The notes beneath the pieces are model-generated. The model worked only from the letters and a program-made list of their open reading frames with translations, was not told the origin of the DNA and made no database searches. A stretch of 64,000 bases of DNA from JBBCJM01 sp037190175 (GTDB lineage Bacteria; Pseudomonadota; Alphaproteobacteria; Rhodobacterales; Rhodobacteraceae): positions 1-64,000 of the forward strand of contig JBBCJM010000027.1 of NCBI GenBank assembly GCA_037190175.1, given 5' to 3'. This document shows positions 16,083-25,014 of this stretch, piece after piece. The position numbers were made by a program, and so were the translations under genes. Numbering within the stretch: the first letter of the stretch is position 1; every line of letters starts with the position of its first letter.

Positions 16083-17279
16083 ATGAAGACCGATTTTTCC
16101 GCCACCCGCGCGCTGTTCGAGCTGCCCGAGGGGGTGATCTATCTGGACGGCAACTCGCTGGGGCCGCTGCCCGTCGCCGTGAAGGCGCGGATGGCGCGCG
16201 TCATCGGCGAGGAATGGGGGGCAATGCTGATCCGCGGCTGGAACCAGGCCGGCTGGATGGAGCAGCCCCGCCGGGTGGGCGACCGCATCGCCCGGCTGAT
16301 CGGGGCCGAGCCGGGTAGCGTGGTCATGGGCGACACGCTGTCGATCAAGGTCTATCAGGCGCTGGCCTCGGCGCTGGAGATGAACCCCGGCCGCCGGGTG
16401 GTCCTGTCGGACAGCGGCAACTTCCCCTCGGACCTCTACATCGCCGACGGGCTGCTGCGAACCCTCGGCGATGGGTACGAACTGCGCATCGTGGACCCCG
16501 AGGCGGTGCTGAAGGCCATCGACGAGACCGTGGCCGCGATCCTGATCACCGAGGTCGACTATCGCACCGGGCGGCGCCACGACATGCAGGCGCTGACCGC
16601 GCGGGCGCACGGCAAGGGCGCGCTGGCGATCTGGGACCTGGCGCATTCGGCCGGGGCGCTGCCGGTGCAGGTGGCGGCCGAGGGCGCGGATTTCGCGGTC
16701 GGCTGCACCTACAAATACCTGAACTCCGGCCCCGGCGGCCCGGCCTTCATCTATGTGGCCCCCCGCCATCAGGAGGCCGCGCGCCCGGCGCTGTCGGGCT
16801 GGCTGGGGCACGAGGCGCCCTTCGCCTTCGACCTGGACTACCGCCCCGGCGCTGGCATCGAGCGGATGCGCGTCGGCACGCCCCCGATCCTGCAACTGGC
16901 CGCGCTGGACGCCGCGCTGGACGTGTGGGAGGGGGTGGACATGGCCGATCTGCGCACCCGCTCGCTGGACCTGACCGACCTGTTCATCGCCGAGGTCGAG
17001 GCGCGCTGCCCCGGGCTGAAGCTGGCCACCCCCCGCGCCCATGCCGAACGCGGCAGCCAGGTCAGCTTCACCCATCCCGAGGGCTATGCCATCATGCAGG
17101 CGCTGATCGCCGAGGGGGTGATCGGCGATTTCCGCGCCCCGGTGACGCTGCGCTTCGGCTTCACGCCGCTCTACATCGGCCCCGACGAGGTGAGGCGCGC
17201 CGTCGACATCCTGGCCGGGATCATGGACGAACGCCGCTGGGACCGGCCCGAGTTCAAGGCGCGGGCCAGGGTCACATGA
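16083..17279 (+). CDS. kynU: kynureninase
   Basis: This 398-residue PLP enzyme cleaves L-kynurenine to anthranilate and alanine. The N-terminus has YLDGNSLGPLP (20-30), a kynureninase hallmark. WNQAGWMEQPRRVGD follows at about 53-67. DLAH at 185-188 precedes the PLP lysine K211 in GCTYKYLNSGPGG. Length is usual for bacterial KynU. The ATG has AGGA 8 bases upstream. It is followed by tryptophan 2,3-dioxygenase, so the pair feeds anthranilate to the 2-aminobenzoyl-CoA operon at 34-42 kb. The stop overlaps the start of a possible 36-codon ORF. Confidence 0.96.
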   Translation: MKTDFSATRALFELPEGVIYLDGNSLGPLPVAVKARMARVIGEEWGAMLIRGWNQAGWMEQPRRVGDRIARLIGAEPGSVVMGDTLSIKVYQALASALEMNPGRRVVLSDSGNFPSDLYIADGLLRTLGDGYELRIVDPEAVLKAIDETVAAILITEVDYRTGRRHDMQALTARAHGKGALAIWDLAHSAGALPVQVAAEGADFAVGCTYKYLNSGPGGPAFIYVAPRHQEAARPALSGWLGHEAPFAFDLDYRPGAGIERMRVGTPPILQLAALDAALDVWEGVDMADLRTRSLDLTDLFIAEVEARCPGLKLATPRAHAERGSQVSFTHPEGYAIMQALIAEGVIGDFRAPVTLRFGFTPLYIGPDEVRRAVDILAGIMDERRWDRPEFKARARVT

Positions 17280-17386
17280 ACCCCGCCGCCGACCTTCCCT
17301 CCGTCTGCCGCCCCGCGGGCTGGATCGCCCTCTGGCGGCGGATCGGGCAATGCGCGGTGCTGGACCAGAGGCGCTTTCTCTCCTGA
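17276..17386 (+). CDS. possible 36-codon ORF between kynU and kynA
   Basis: A short frame whose ATG overlaps the kynU stop as ATGA and which ends 32 bases before kynA. The product would be 36 residues, with two Trp (GWIALWRR, about residues 16-23) and two Cys. I recognise no family. A GCCGCC/GGCGGC inverted pair lies inside it. Its position between two tryptophan-catabolic genes, with Trp codons inside, invites a leader-peptide idea, but nothing proves translation. It may be a chance frame. Confidence 0.2.
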   Translation: MNPAADLPSVCRPAGWIALWRRIGQCAVLDQRRFLS

Positions 17387-17418
17387 GCCATCCATCTTCA
17401 GGGACAAGAGAGCCACCG

Positions 17419-18249
17419 ATGACCTACGATCCTTCCAGAGACGGCGCGCAGACGGATTTCCGCCAGCGGATGTCCTATGGCGACTACCTGCACATCGACC
17501 AGATCCTGACCGCGCAGAAGCCCCTGTCCGCGGCGCATGACGAGATGCTGTTCATCATCCAGCACCAGACCTCCGAACTGTGGATGAAACTGGCGCTCTA
17601 CGAGGTGAACGGGGCGCGGGCCATGATCGCCGCCGACCGCACCGCCGAGGCGCTGAAGATGCTGGCGCGGGTGTCGCGCATCTTCGAGCAGCTGAACTCC
17701 GCCTGGGACGTGCTGCGCACCATGACGCCCTCGGAATACACCCGGTTCCGCGACGCCCTGGGGCAGTCCTCGGGCTTCCAGTCGTGGCAGTACCGGCTGA
17801 TCGAATATGCGGTCGGCAACCGCAACCTCGCCATGCTGAAACCGCACGAGCACCGCGCCGACCTGCTGGAGCTGCTGGAGGCCGAACTGGCGCGCCCCTC
17901 GCTTTACGACGAGGTGCTGCGGCGGCTGGCGCGGGCCGGGCTGCCGGTGCCGCAGGCGGTGCTCACCCGCGACCTGCGGCAGGCCTGGAGCTTCGACGAG
18001 GGGGTCATGGCGGTCTGGGCCACGGTCTATCGCGACCCCGCGAAATACTGGGAAGCCTATGAAGTGGCCGAGAAGCTGGTGGATTTCGAGGACTACTTCC
18101 GCCGCTGGCGCTTCAACCACGTCACCACGGTCGAGCGTATCATCGGCTTCAAGCGCGGCACCGGCGGCACCGCGGGGATCTCCTATCTCAAGCGGATGCT
18201 GGAGGTGGAGTTGTTCCCCGAGCTCTGGCGCGTGCGCACCGAGCTTTGA
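17419..18249 (+). CDS. kynA: tryptophan 2,3-dioxygenase
   Basis: A 276-residue heme enzyme that opens L-tryptophan to N-formylkynurenine. The N-terminal YGDYLHIDQIL (20-30) and FIIQHQTSELW (45-55, active-site H49) are diagnostic. The heme-binding His lies in FNHVTTVERIIGFKRGTGG near the C-terminus, followed by the SYLKR substrate region. The start was set at the ATG at 17419; upstream in-frame residues do not resemble the family. No kynurenine formamidase is found in the window, so it must be encoded elsewhere. Its 3' end overlaps the convergent AraC-type gene by 67 bases. Confidence 0.96.
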   Translation: MTYDPSRDGAQTDFRQRMSYGDYLHIDQILTAQKPLSAAHDEMLFIIQHQTSELWMKLALYEVNGARAMIAADRTAEALKMLARVSRIFEQLNSAWDVLRTMTPSEYTRFRDALGQSSGFQSWQYRLIEYAVGNRNLAMLKPHEHRADLLELLEAELARPSLYDEVLRRLARAGLPVPQAVLTRDLRQAWSFDEGVMAVWATVYRDPAKYWEAYEVAEKLVDFEDYFRRWRFNHVTTVERIIGFKRGTGGTAGISYLKRMLEVELFPELWRVRTEL

Positions 18250-19373
18250 GCCGCAGGGCCCCGGCCGGCCCCCTGCCGGTCGGGGTCGGCCCCGGGGCGG
18301 GGGCCCGCGGCCAGCTTGCGCGCCTCCTTGGGGGGCAGGCCGAAATGCGCCTTGAAGGCGGTGGTGAAGCTGGCCTGATGGTCATAGCCCACCGCATGGG
18401 CGATCACGGCGATGGGGATGTCGGGGTCGGCCAGCATCTCGATCGCGCGGGTCATCCGGTGGTGGTTGCGGTAGTTGAAGATGGTCATGCCGTAGAGCAG
18501 CTTGAAGCCGCTTTTCAGCTTGGTCGCATTGGTGCCCAGCTGGCGCGCCAGGTCGGCGATGGTCAGCCGCCCGCCCGCGTCGTTCGACAGGATGTCCTGC
18601 GCGCGGGCGAACATGGCCAGCTCGCGCTCGGTGAAGGCGATGCCGCTGTTGCTGTCCACCGGGTCGGCCTCCAGCACCGCCGTGGTCTGGGCCAGGAGTT
18701 CGAACACCCGCGCCACCGCCATCATCATGTCGCGGCGGGCGCCGAATTCCAGCGCGAAGACATCGCGCAGGGCGGTCACGATCTCGACCGTGGTGGCGGT
18801 CTCGATCATCGCCATCTCGCCAGGCGCGGGCTGCATCAGCCCGGTGGCGCGGGTGCCGGGCTGCCGGCCGAAGCCGAAGCTTTCGGACAGCATCTGGGGC
18901 CGCACGTAGAGGCTGATCATGCGGAACCGCCCGGGCAGGCAGCAGACGTTGTAGCTGACGCCGGGCGCCTGGTGGCAGGCCATCAGGGTCGAGGCGGTCA
19001 GGCTGGGCCCGTCCAGGCTGGGAACGGCCAGTTCGACCGGGCCTTCCAGCACGAAATGGAACTCGACGAACCCCTCGGACGGCACCCTCTCGAACCGGGT
19101 CGACACATAGTCGCAATCGGTGACGATCATGTAGACTTCGTCGCTGATCGAGAACAGCTTCCAGCAGCCGGTGCCCTCCTCCGGCGGCAGGTCGACGCGG
19201 GTATAGGCGACGTTCCAGCGCGGATTGACCTGGCGCCGATGGGGGCCGGGCCGTTCGGCGATGGCCTCGAAGGCCGCGCGGATGGTGCCGCCGGGGCCCA
19301 CCAGGGCGGTGCGGAACAGCCCCTTGGTTTCGGGGCGGATCACGGCGCTGATCCCCGAGATGCTGGCTGGCAT
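18183..19373 (-). CDS. AraC-family transcriptional regulator
   Basis: A 396-residue regulator. The C-terminal AraC HTH pair (about residues 255-350) includes LTIADLARQLGTNATKLKSGFKLLYGMTIFNYRNHHRM and IPIAVIAHAVGYDHQASFTTAFKAHFGLPPKEAR. The N-terminal 250 residues should sense the ligand but have no motif I recognise. The last 40 residues are Gly/Arg/Ser-rich and run into the kynA 3' end on the opposite strand. It lies 91 bases after the aldehyde dehydrogenase gene on the same strand, so both may be co-transcribed. The neighbouring kynU-kynA, aldehyde dehydrogenase or ubiD genes are possible targets. Confidence 0.88.
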   Translation of the reverse strand: MPASISGISAVIRPETKGLFRTALVGPGGTIRAAFEAIAERPGPHRRQVNPRWNVAYTRVDLPPEEGTGCWKLFSISDEVYMIVTDCDYVSTRFERVPSEGFVEFHFVLEGPVELAVPSLDGPSLTASTLMACHQAPGVSYNVCCLPGRFRMISLYVRPQMLSESFGFGRQPGTRATGLMQPAPGEMAMIETATTVEIVTALRDVFALEFGARRDMMMAVARVFELLAQTTAVLEADPVDSNSGIAFTERELAMFARAQDILSNDAGGRLTIADLARQLGTNATKLKSGFKLLYGMTIFNYRNHHRMTRAIEMLADPDIPIAVIAHAVGYDHQASFTTAFKAHFGLPPKEARKLAAGPRPGADPDRQGAGRGPAAQSSVRTRQSSGNNSTSSIRLR

Positions 19374-19464
19374 GGCGGGCGGCCCCTGTGCTGGCGTGAT
19401 TCCGGGCCGCCAGTGTAGGGGAAGGGCCCCCGGCTGGCGAGCCCGGCCAGGGGCCGCCCGGCGC

Positions 19465-20859
19465 TCAGGCCGCCGCCGCGCTGCGCACGACGATGGCCTT
19501 CTTGCGCAGGAAGCGCAGGAAGCCGCCGTGGCCATAGCGGGTGCCGCCCAGCCCCGACCGGCCGAAGGCGGTCTTTTCCGCCCGCGCGCCGACGCCGCCC
19601 ATGGTGTCGAAGTCGTTGATCCACAGCCCCCCGGCGTTGATGCGCCGGCCCACCGCGATGGCCTCGGCCTCGTTCCCGATCACCGCGGCGGACAGGCCGA
19701 ATTCGGTGTCGTTGGCCAGCCGCACCGCCTCGTCCACCGTGTCGAAGCCCATGATCGGCACGATGGGGCCGAAGGTCTCGTCGCGCATCACCGCCATGTC
19801 CTGCGTCACGCCGGCCAGCACGGTCGGCTCGCACCACAGCCCGCCCTCGTGCTCCAGGATCCGCCCGCCGGTCAGGATGCGCGCGCCCCGGGCCACGGCA
19901 TCGTCAATCTGGGCGCGCAGGATCTCGGCCTGGCGGGCGAAGATCACCGGGCCCAGCTCGCCCTGCGCGATGTCCTGCATGTTCATGCCCAGCGCCCGCA
20001 TCCGCTCGACCACGCGCCCGGTCACCTCGCCCAGGATGCGGTTCTGCACATAGACCCGCTCGATGGCGCAGCAGAGCTGGCCCGAGTTCTCGGTCGCGCC
20101 GCGGGTGATGATCTCGGCGGCGGTGTCGGGATCGGCGCTGTCCAGCACCACCGCGGGGTCGCTGCCGCCCAACTCCAGGAACGCCGTCTTGAACTGCGCC
20201 GCGGCGCGTTCCTGCACCCTGCGCCCGGTGGGGACCGAGCCTGTGAAGACCAGCGTGTCGGTCAGGTCCACGATCCGGCCGCCGGTCTCGGCGCCGCCCT
20301 CGAACACCTCCAGCACGTCGCGCAGGTGCTCGACCTCGGCGATGGCCCGGCGGAAGGGCTGGATGAAGCGCGGCGTCACCTCGCTGGGCTTGACCGCCAC
20401 GGCCGAGCCCGCCAGCAGCGCGCAGATCGCGTCGATCATGCAGAGGATCAGGGGGTAGTTCCAGGGCGAGATGATGCCGACCAGCTGATAGGGCACGTAT
20501 TGCTGCTGGAAGCGCAGGGTGGGGTCCGAGGAGTTTCCCGCGGCCTCGGCCATCGCCTCGGCGGCGGTGGCGCAGCGCATCCGGGTGATGCCCTTCAGCC
20601 CCTCGATCTCGTTCACCGACCATTCGTGCCGCCCGGTATCGGCGCAGAGCGCGTCGAGGATCGGCTGATAATGGCGGTCCACCGCGTCGCACAGCGCCTG
20701 CATCGCCCGGATGCGGCCCTCCAGCCCGATCTCCAGCCATTTCGCCTGACCCTGCCGCAGGGCGGCGGTGCGGGCGGTCAGGGCGGGCAGGTCCAGCGGC
20801 GTGATCTGGTAATCCACCTTGCCGCTGCGCGGGTTGCGGACGTCGATGCTGTGGCTCAT
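19465..20859 (-). CDS. NAD(P)-dependent aldehyde dehydrogenase family protein
   Basis: A 464-residue soluble enzyme that oxidises an aldehyde to an acid. Visible features are PWNYP (132-136), KPSE (157-160), FTGS (205-208), general-base E229 in LELGGSD, and catalytic Cys 263/264 in SGQLCCAIERV. The C-terminal ETFGPI and NDTEFGLSA segments are standard. The ATG at 20859 has GGGAG 7 bases before it; the frame extends upstream without family similarity. Substrate is unknown. It is divergent from a UbiD decarboxylase and near a ThDP decarboxylase, so an aldehyde from decarboxylation of a 2-oxo acid is a plausible substrate. Confidence 0.92.
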   Translation of the reverse strand: MSHSIDVRNPRSGKVDYQITPLDLPALTARTAALRQGQAKWLEIGLEGRIRAMQALCDAVDRHYQPILDALCADTGRHEWSVNEIEGLKGITRMRCATAAEAMAEAAGNSSDPTLRFQQQYVPYQLVGIISPWNYPLILCMIDAICALLAGSAVAVKPSEVTPRFIQPFRRAIAEVEHLRDVLEVFEGGAETGGRIVDLTDTLVFTGSVPTGRRVQERAAAQFKTAFLELGGSDPAVVLDSADPDTAAEIITRGATENSGQLCCAIERVYVQNRILGEVTGRVVERMRALGMNMQDIAQGELGPVIFARQAEILRAQIDDAVARGARILTGGRILEHEGGLWCEPTVLAGVTQDMAVMRDETFGPIVPIMGFDTVDEAVRLANDTEFGLSAAVIGNEAEAIAVGRRINAGGLWINDFDTMGGVGARAEKTAFGRSGLGGTRYGHGGFLRFLRKKAIVVRSAAAA

Positions 20860-21043
20860 GGGGATCTCCCGGGTGGTGTCGGCGGTCCGGCCGAACATGC
20901 GCGCGGCGCGGGCCCGGGGAAATGGCCCGGCGGCGCCGGGGGCGGATATCGAAAGGAAAAGGCCGGGCCGGCGAAATCGCCCCGCTGTATCCCGGCCCGC
21001 CGGCAGGGTTTACTGACCCCGGACCCCCACGCCCGAGGCCGAC
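20860..21043. promoter_or_regulatory. divergent promoter region between aldehyde dehydrogenase and ubiD-family gene
   Basis: A 184-base spacer between two outward-facing genes. It must hold both promoters. A short A-rich patch (GATATCGAAAGGAAAAGG, about 20945-20962) stands out in otherwise GC-rich sequence. I see no clear hexamer pair or dyad and no gene. Confidence 0.4.
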
Positions 21044-22372
21044 ATGCAGAATTTCATCCGCGATCTCGAAGCCCGCGGCGAACTGGCCCGCGTCGCCCGG
21101 CAGGTCGACCCGCGCCACCAGCTGGCCGCCGTCACCCGCGCCGTGCAGCGCGCGGGCGAGCAGGCGGTGCTGTTCCAGGACGTGGCGGGGTCGGCGATGC
21201 CGGTGGTCTCGAACCTCTACGGCAGCCATGCGCGGCTTTGCCGACTGATCGGCGCCGGGGACCGCACCTTCTGCGAACGCTGGATCGAGCTGACCGACGC
21301 CTGCCTGGCCGCCCGCGACGCCGAGGTGCTGGTGCCCGCCACGCCGGAACAGGCGGAGGGCTTCGTCGGCGGCAGCCTGTCCGACCTGCCCGCGGTCACC
21401 TATCACGGGCGCGATGCGGGGCCCTATTTCACCTCGGCCATCTACCTGGCGAAGGAGCCCGACAGCGGGGTGCCGAACCTGTCCTTCCACCGCTCGATGC
21501 AGGTCAGCGACACCGAGCTGCGGGTGCGCCTGGGCGGCACGCACGACCTGACCCGCTACCAGAAGAAGGCCGAGGCGCGCGGCGAGGCGCTGGAGGCCGC
21601 GCTGCTGCTCTCCTGCCCGCCCGAGATCTTCCTGTCGGCCTGCGCCTCCTTGCCCTACGAGGCGTCGGAACTGGTGATGGCGGCGCAGATCAGGGGCGGC
21701 AGGATCCCGATGCGGCGCTGCGAGACCATCGACCTGGAGGTTCCGGCCAGCGTCGACATCGTGGTCGAGGGCCGCTTCCTGCCCAACGTCAGGCGCCCCG
21801 AAGGGCCGTTCGGCGAGTTCATGGGCAATTACGTCGAGGTGGGCGACAACCATGTCTTCGAGGTCAGCCATGTCGGCTATCGCCCCGGGGCCGTGCTGCA
21901 CGGCCTGCTCTGCGGCAGTCCCGAGGACCTGCGCCCGCTGGAGGCGGTGACCGCCGCCCGCGTCTATCGCCATGTGGCGGCACAGGTGCCGGGCGTGCTG
22001 GACGTGTGCTGCCGGCCGAACGTGATGATTTCCATCATCAAGATCAGGAAGGCCTACGAGGGCCACGCGCAGCACGTGTTCCTCTCGGCGCTGGGGTCCT
22101 ATCTCGACTACAACAAGGTGGTGATCGTGGTGGACGAGGATGTGGACATCTACGATCTGGACGACGTGATGTGGGCTTACCTCACGCGCGGGCGGGCCGA
22201 CACGCGGGCGATGATCCTGAACGACATCCCGGGCTTCTACCGCGATCCGAAGAAGGACCACTGGGGCCGGCTCTGCATCGACGCCACCATGCCCTGGGGG
22301 CGGGAAGAGGAATTCGCCCGCAAGTCGATCCCCGGGCAGGACGCCATCGACCTGGCCGACTGGCTGGGTTGA
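21044..22372 (+). CDS. UbiD-family (prenylated-FMN) decarboxylase
   Basis: A 442-residue member of the UbiD/Fdc family of reversible nonoxidative decarboxylases, acting on aromatic or alpha,beta-unsaturated acids with prenyl-FMN. The signature EGPFGEFMGNY is at 253-263, including the catalytic Glu pair E253/E258. NVMISIIKIRKAYEGHAQHVF and DEDVDIYDLDDVMWA are the usual C-terminal segments. It is shorter than E. coli UbiD (about 497), as many catabolic members are. The prFMN-making UbiX is encoded at 32065-32631. Substrate is unknown. It ends 4 bases from the convergent oligopeptide ATPase gene. Confidence 0.92.
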   Translation: MQNFIRDLEARGELARVARQVDPRHQLAAVTRAVQRAGEQAVLFQDVAGSAMPVVSNLYGSHARLCRLIGAGDRTFCERWIELTDACLAARDAEVLVPATPEQAEGFVGGSLSDLPAVTYHGRDAGPYFTSAIYLAKEPDSGVPNLSFHRSMQVSDTELRVRLGGTHDLTRYQKKAEARGEALEAALLLSCPPEIFLSACASLPYEASELVMAAQIRGGRIPMRRCETIDLEVPASVDIVVEGRFLPNVRRPEGPFGEFMGNYVEVGDNHVFEVSHVGYRPGAVLHGLLCGSPEDLRPLEAVTAARVYRHVAAQVPGVLDVCCRPNVMISIIKIRKAYEGHAQHVFLSALGSYLDYNKVVIVVDEDVDIYDLDDVMWAYLTRGRADTRAMILNDIPGFYRDPKKDHWGRLCIDATMPWGREEEFARKSIPGQDAIDLADWLG

Positions 22373-22376
22373 GCGG

Positions 22377-23186
22377 TCAGCCGGCGAAGGCCCGACGCCC
22401 GCTGCCCATCGGCACGTCCGGATCCGGGATCGGGATGGCGTCGATCAGGCTGCGGGTGAACTCGTGCTGCGGATTGCGCCAGACCTCCTGCGCGGGGCCG
22501 GTCTCGACGATCCGGCCCTGGTACATCATGGCGACGCGGTTGGCGAAGTTCTCGACCAGCGTCAGGTCGTGGGTGATGAACAGGTAGCTCAGGCCCAGGT
22601 CGCGCTGCAGGGTGAAAAGCAGGTTGACGATCTGCGCCTGCACCGAGACGTCCAGCGCCGAGACCGGCTCGTCGCAGACGATCAGCCGCGGGTTCAGCGC
22701 CAGCGCGCGGGCGATGCCGATCCGCTGGCGCTGCCCGCCGGAAAACTCGTGCGGGAAACGTTCGGCCCAGTCGGGGCGCAGGCCCACCCGCTCCATCAGG
22801 TCCAGCACGCGGCGGCGGCGTTCGGCGGGGGTGCCGACGCGGTGGACGTCCAGCGGCTCGCGGATCAGGGCCGAGACGCGGCGGCGCGGGTTCAGCGACG
22901 AGAACGGGTCCTGGAACACGCATTGCACATGCGGGCGATGGGGCCGCATGGCGCGGCGCGTGAGCCCCACCAGATCGGTGCCCTCCAGCAGGATCTGCCC
23001 CGAGTCGGGGCGTTGCAGCCCCAGGATGCAGCGCGCCAGCGTGGTCTTGCCGCAGCCGGATTCGCCCACCAGCGCCAGCGTCTCGCCCGGGTTGACCTCC
23101 AGCGAGACGCCGCGCACGGCATGGACCTTGCCCCGCGTGGTGTCGAAGCTGCAATGCAGGTCGCGGATCGACAAGAGGGCGGTCAT
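22377..23186 (-). CDS. peptide-type ABC transporter ATP-binding protein (OppF/DppF-like)
   Basis: A 269-residue ATPase with Walker A GESGCGKTT (39-47), signature LSGGQ-like FSGGQRQRIGIARAL, Walker B LIVCDEPVSALD and switch His in FITHDL. The FQDPFSSLNPRRRV stretch is characteristic of the OppF/DppF subfamily. It is shorter than OppF (about 330) because the C-terminal Fe-S/oligopeptide extension is mostly lacking. It overlaps the OppD-like gene by 4 bases and is the last gene of the importer operon. Confidence 0.93.
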   Translation of the reverse strand: MTALLSIRDLHCSFDTTRGKVHAVRGVSLEVNPGETLALVGESGCGKTTLARCILGLQRPDSGQILLEGTDLVGLTRRAMRPHRPHVQCVFQDPFSSLNPRRRVSALIREPLDVHRVGTPAERRRRVLDLMERVGLRPDWAERFPHEFSGGQRQRIGIARALALNPRLIVCDEPVSALDVSVQAQIVNLLFTLQRDLGLSYLFITHDLTLVENFANRVAMMYQGRIVETGPAQEVWRNPQHEFTRSLIDAIPIPDPDVPMGSGRRAFAG

Positions 23187-24172
23187 GCGGGGCGCTCCGT
23201 CAGGGTGGCGTTGTGGCAGGCGACCAGCGTCCCGCCCAGGGCGCGGGGCTCGGGGATCGCGCGGCCGCAGATCTCGGTCGCCAGCGCGCAGCGGGGGGCG
23301 AAGCGGCAGCCGGGCAGATCCTCGCTGACCGAGGGGACCATGCCGGGGATCTCGGACAGCGGCAGTTCGCCCTCGCGCCGGCGCCCCGGGCGCGGGGTCG
23401 CTGCCAGCAGGCCCCGGGTATAGGGATGGCAGGGGGCGGCGAACAGGCGGCGCGTTGCGGCCTCCTCGACCTTGCGGCCGGCGTACATCACCGCCACCCG
23501 GTCGGCGACCTGCGCCACCAGGCCCAGGTTGTGGGTGATCAGCACGATGGCGATGCCCAGGTCGGCCTGCAACTGCTTTAGCAGCCGCATGATCTGCGCC
23601 TGCACCGTCACGTCCAGCGCGGTGGTGGGCTCGTCGGCGATCAGCAGGTCGGGCTTGCAGGCCAGCGCCATGGCGATCACCACCCGCTGCCGCTGGCCGC
23701 CCGAGAGGCGATGCGGATATTCGTCCACGATCCGCGCCGGATCGGGCAGGCCCACCTGGTCCAGCAGCGCGACCACCCGTGCGCGCGCCTGGGCCCGCGA
23801 GACGTTCTCGTGTTCCAGGATGACCTCGGCCACCTGGTTGCCGATGGTATAGACCGGGTTCAGCGCCGCCATCGGTTCCTGGAACACCATGCCGATGCGG
23901 TCGCCGCGGATCTTGCGCATCGCCTCGTTGTCGGTCACCGGCAGGTCGACGCCCTCGAAACGGATGCGGCCCGCGGTCTTGGTCAGCCCCTCGGGCACCA
24001 GCCCCATCACCGCCAGCGAGGTGACCGACTTGCCGCAGCCGGATTCGCCGACGATGGCCAGCACCTCGCCCCGCGCGACGTGGAACGAGACGCCGCGCAG
24101 GATCTGCGCCTCGGGCGCATGGGTGACCGAAAGGCGCAGATCCTCGACGGAAAGCAGCGCGTCCTCATCCAT
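23183..24172 (-). CDS. peptide-type ABC transporter ATP-binding protein (OppD/DppD-like)
   Basis: A 329-residue ATPase. Walker A is GESGCGKS (about 39-46), the signature is LSGGQRQRVVIAMAL, and Walker B is LLIADEPTTALD. The C-terminus has the oligopeptide/dipeptide extension with GCRFAPRCALATEIC, whose cysteines may bind an Fe-S cluster as in DppD. FQEPMAALNPVYTIGNQ is typical of OppD/DppD. The start was set at the ATG at 24172, which has AGAGGAAG upstream and lies 2 bases after the permease stop. It pairs with the OppF-like subunit. Confidence 0.93.
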   Translation of the reverse strand: MDEDALLSVEDLRLSVTHAPEAQILRGVSFHVARGEVLAIVGESGCGKSVTSLAVMGLVPEGLTKTAGRIRFEGVDLPVTDNEAMRKIRGDRIGMVFQEPMAALNPVYTIGNQVAEVILEHENVSRAQARARVVALLDQVGLPDPARIVDEYPHRLSGGQRQRVVIAMALACKPDLLIADEPTTALDVTVQAQIMRLLKQLQADLGIAIVLITHNLGLVAQVADRVAVMYAGRKVEEAATRRLFAAPCHPYTRGLLAATPRPGRRREGELPLSEIPGMVPSVSEDLPGCRFAPRCALATEICGRAIPEPRALGGTLVACHNATLTERPA

Positions 24173-24174
24173 CG

Positions 24175-25014
24175 TCAGATCTTCCTCTTGCGCAGGCGCG
24201 GGTTCATGGCGTCGTTGATCCCCTCGCCCACCAGGTTCAGCGCCAGCGCGGTGACCAGCAGCGCCAGCCCCGGGATGGCGATGATGTACCAGGCATCGCG
24301 CAGCTGGCTGCGCCCCAGCCCGATCATCGTGCCCCAGGTGATCACGTTGGGGTCGCCGAAGCCCAGGAAGGACAGCGCCGATTCCATCAGGATCGCGGTC
24401 GCCACCAGCACGCTGGCCATGACCGTGATCGAGGACAGCGCATTGGGCAGGATCTGGGCGAAGATGATGCGCAGGTCGCTCATCCCGGTGACGATGCAGC
24501 TGTGGACGAAGGCGCGCTCGCGCAGCACCAGGAACTCGCTGCGCACCAGCCGGGCGACCGTGGGCCAGGAAACCACCCCCAGCGACAGGATCACCGCCTG
24601 GATCGAGGCGCCCAGGATGGCGATGATCACGATGGCCAGCATGAACTGCGGGATGGTCTGGAATAGCTCGGTCAGCCGCATCAGCACGTCGTCGATCCAG
24701 CCGCCGTAATAGCCCGCGAAGGCGCCCACCAGGATGCCCACCACCAGCGCGCAGGCTACCGAGACGAAGCCCACCATCAGCGACACCCGCGCCCCGTGGA
24801 AGATGCCCGCGGCGATGTCGCGGCCCAGGCTGTCGGTGCCCAGCGGCGCGCCGGGGAAGGTGCCGGGCCATTGCAGGGGCGGGCCCATCATGGCGTAGGG
24901 ATCGCCGGGGAACAGGATGGGCGCGCTGAGCGCCATCAGGAGGATCAGCGCCAGCAGCCCCAGCCCCAGCGAGAGGGTCCAGTTGCGCAGGACAAGGCGG
25001 AGGACCGGCATCAT
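24175..25014 (-). CDS. peptide-type ABC transporter permease (OppC/DppC-like)
   Basis: A 279-residue inner-membrane protein with about six hydrophobic segments. The first is at about residues 13-33. The segment HPLGTDSLGRD-like (APLGTDSLGRDIAAGIFHGARVSL) marks DppC/OppC proteins, and the EAA-type loop ends SSITVMASVLVATAILMESALSFLGFGDP. Its ATG overlaps the OppB-like stop as ATGA. It is the second permease of the importer. Confidence 0.93.
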   Translation of the reverse strand: MMPVLRLVLRNWTLSLGLGLLALILLMALSAPILFPGDPYAMMGPPLQWPGTFPGAPLGTDSLGRDIAAGIFHGARVSLMVGFVSVACALVVGILVGAFAGYYGGWIDDVLMRLTELFQTIPQFMLAIVIIAILGASIQAVILSLGVVSWPTVARLVRSEFLVLRERAFVHSCIVTGMSDLRIIFAQILPNALSSITVMASVLVATAILMESALSFLGFGDPNVITWGTMIGLGRSQLRDAWYIIAIPGLALLVTALALNLVGEGINDAMNPRLRKRKI

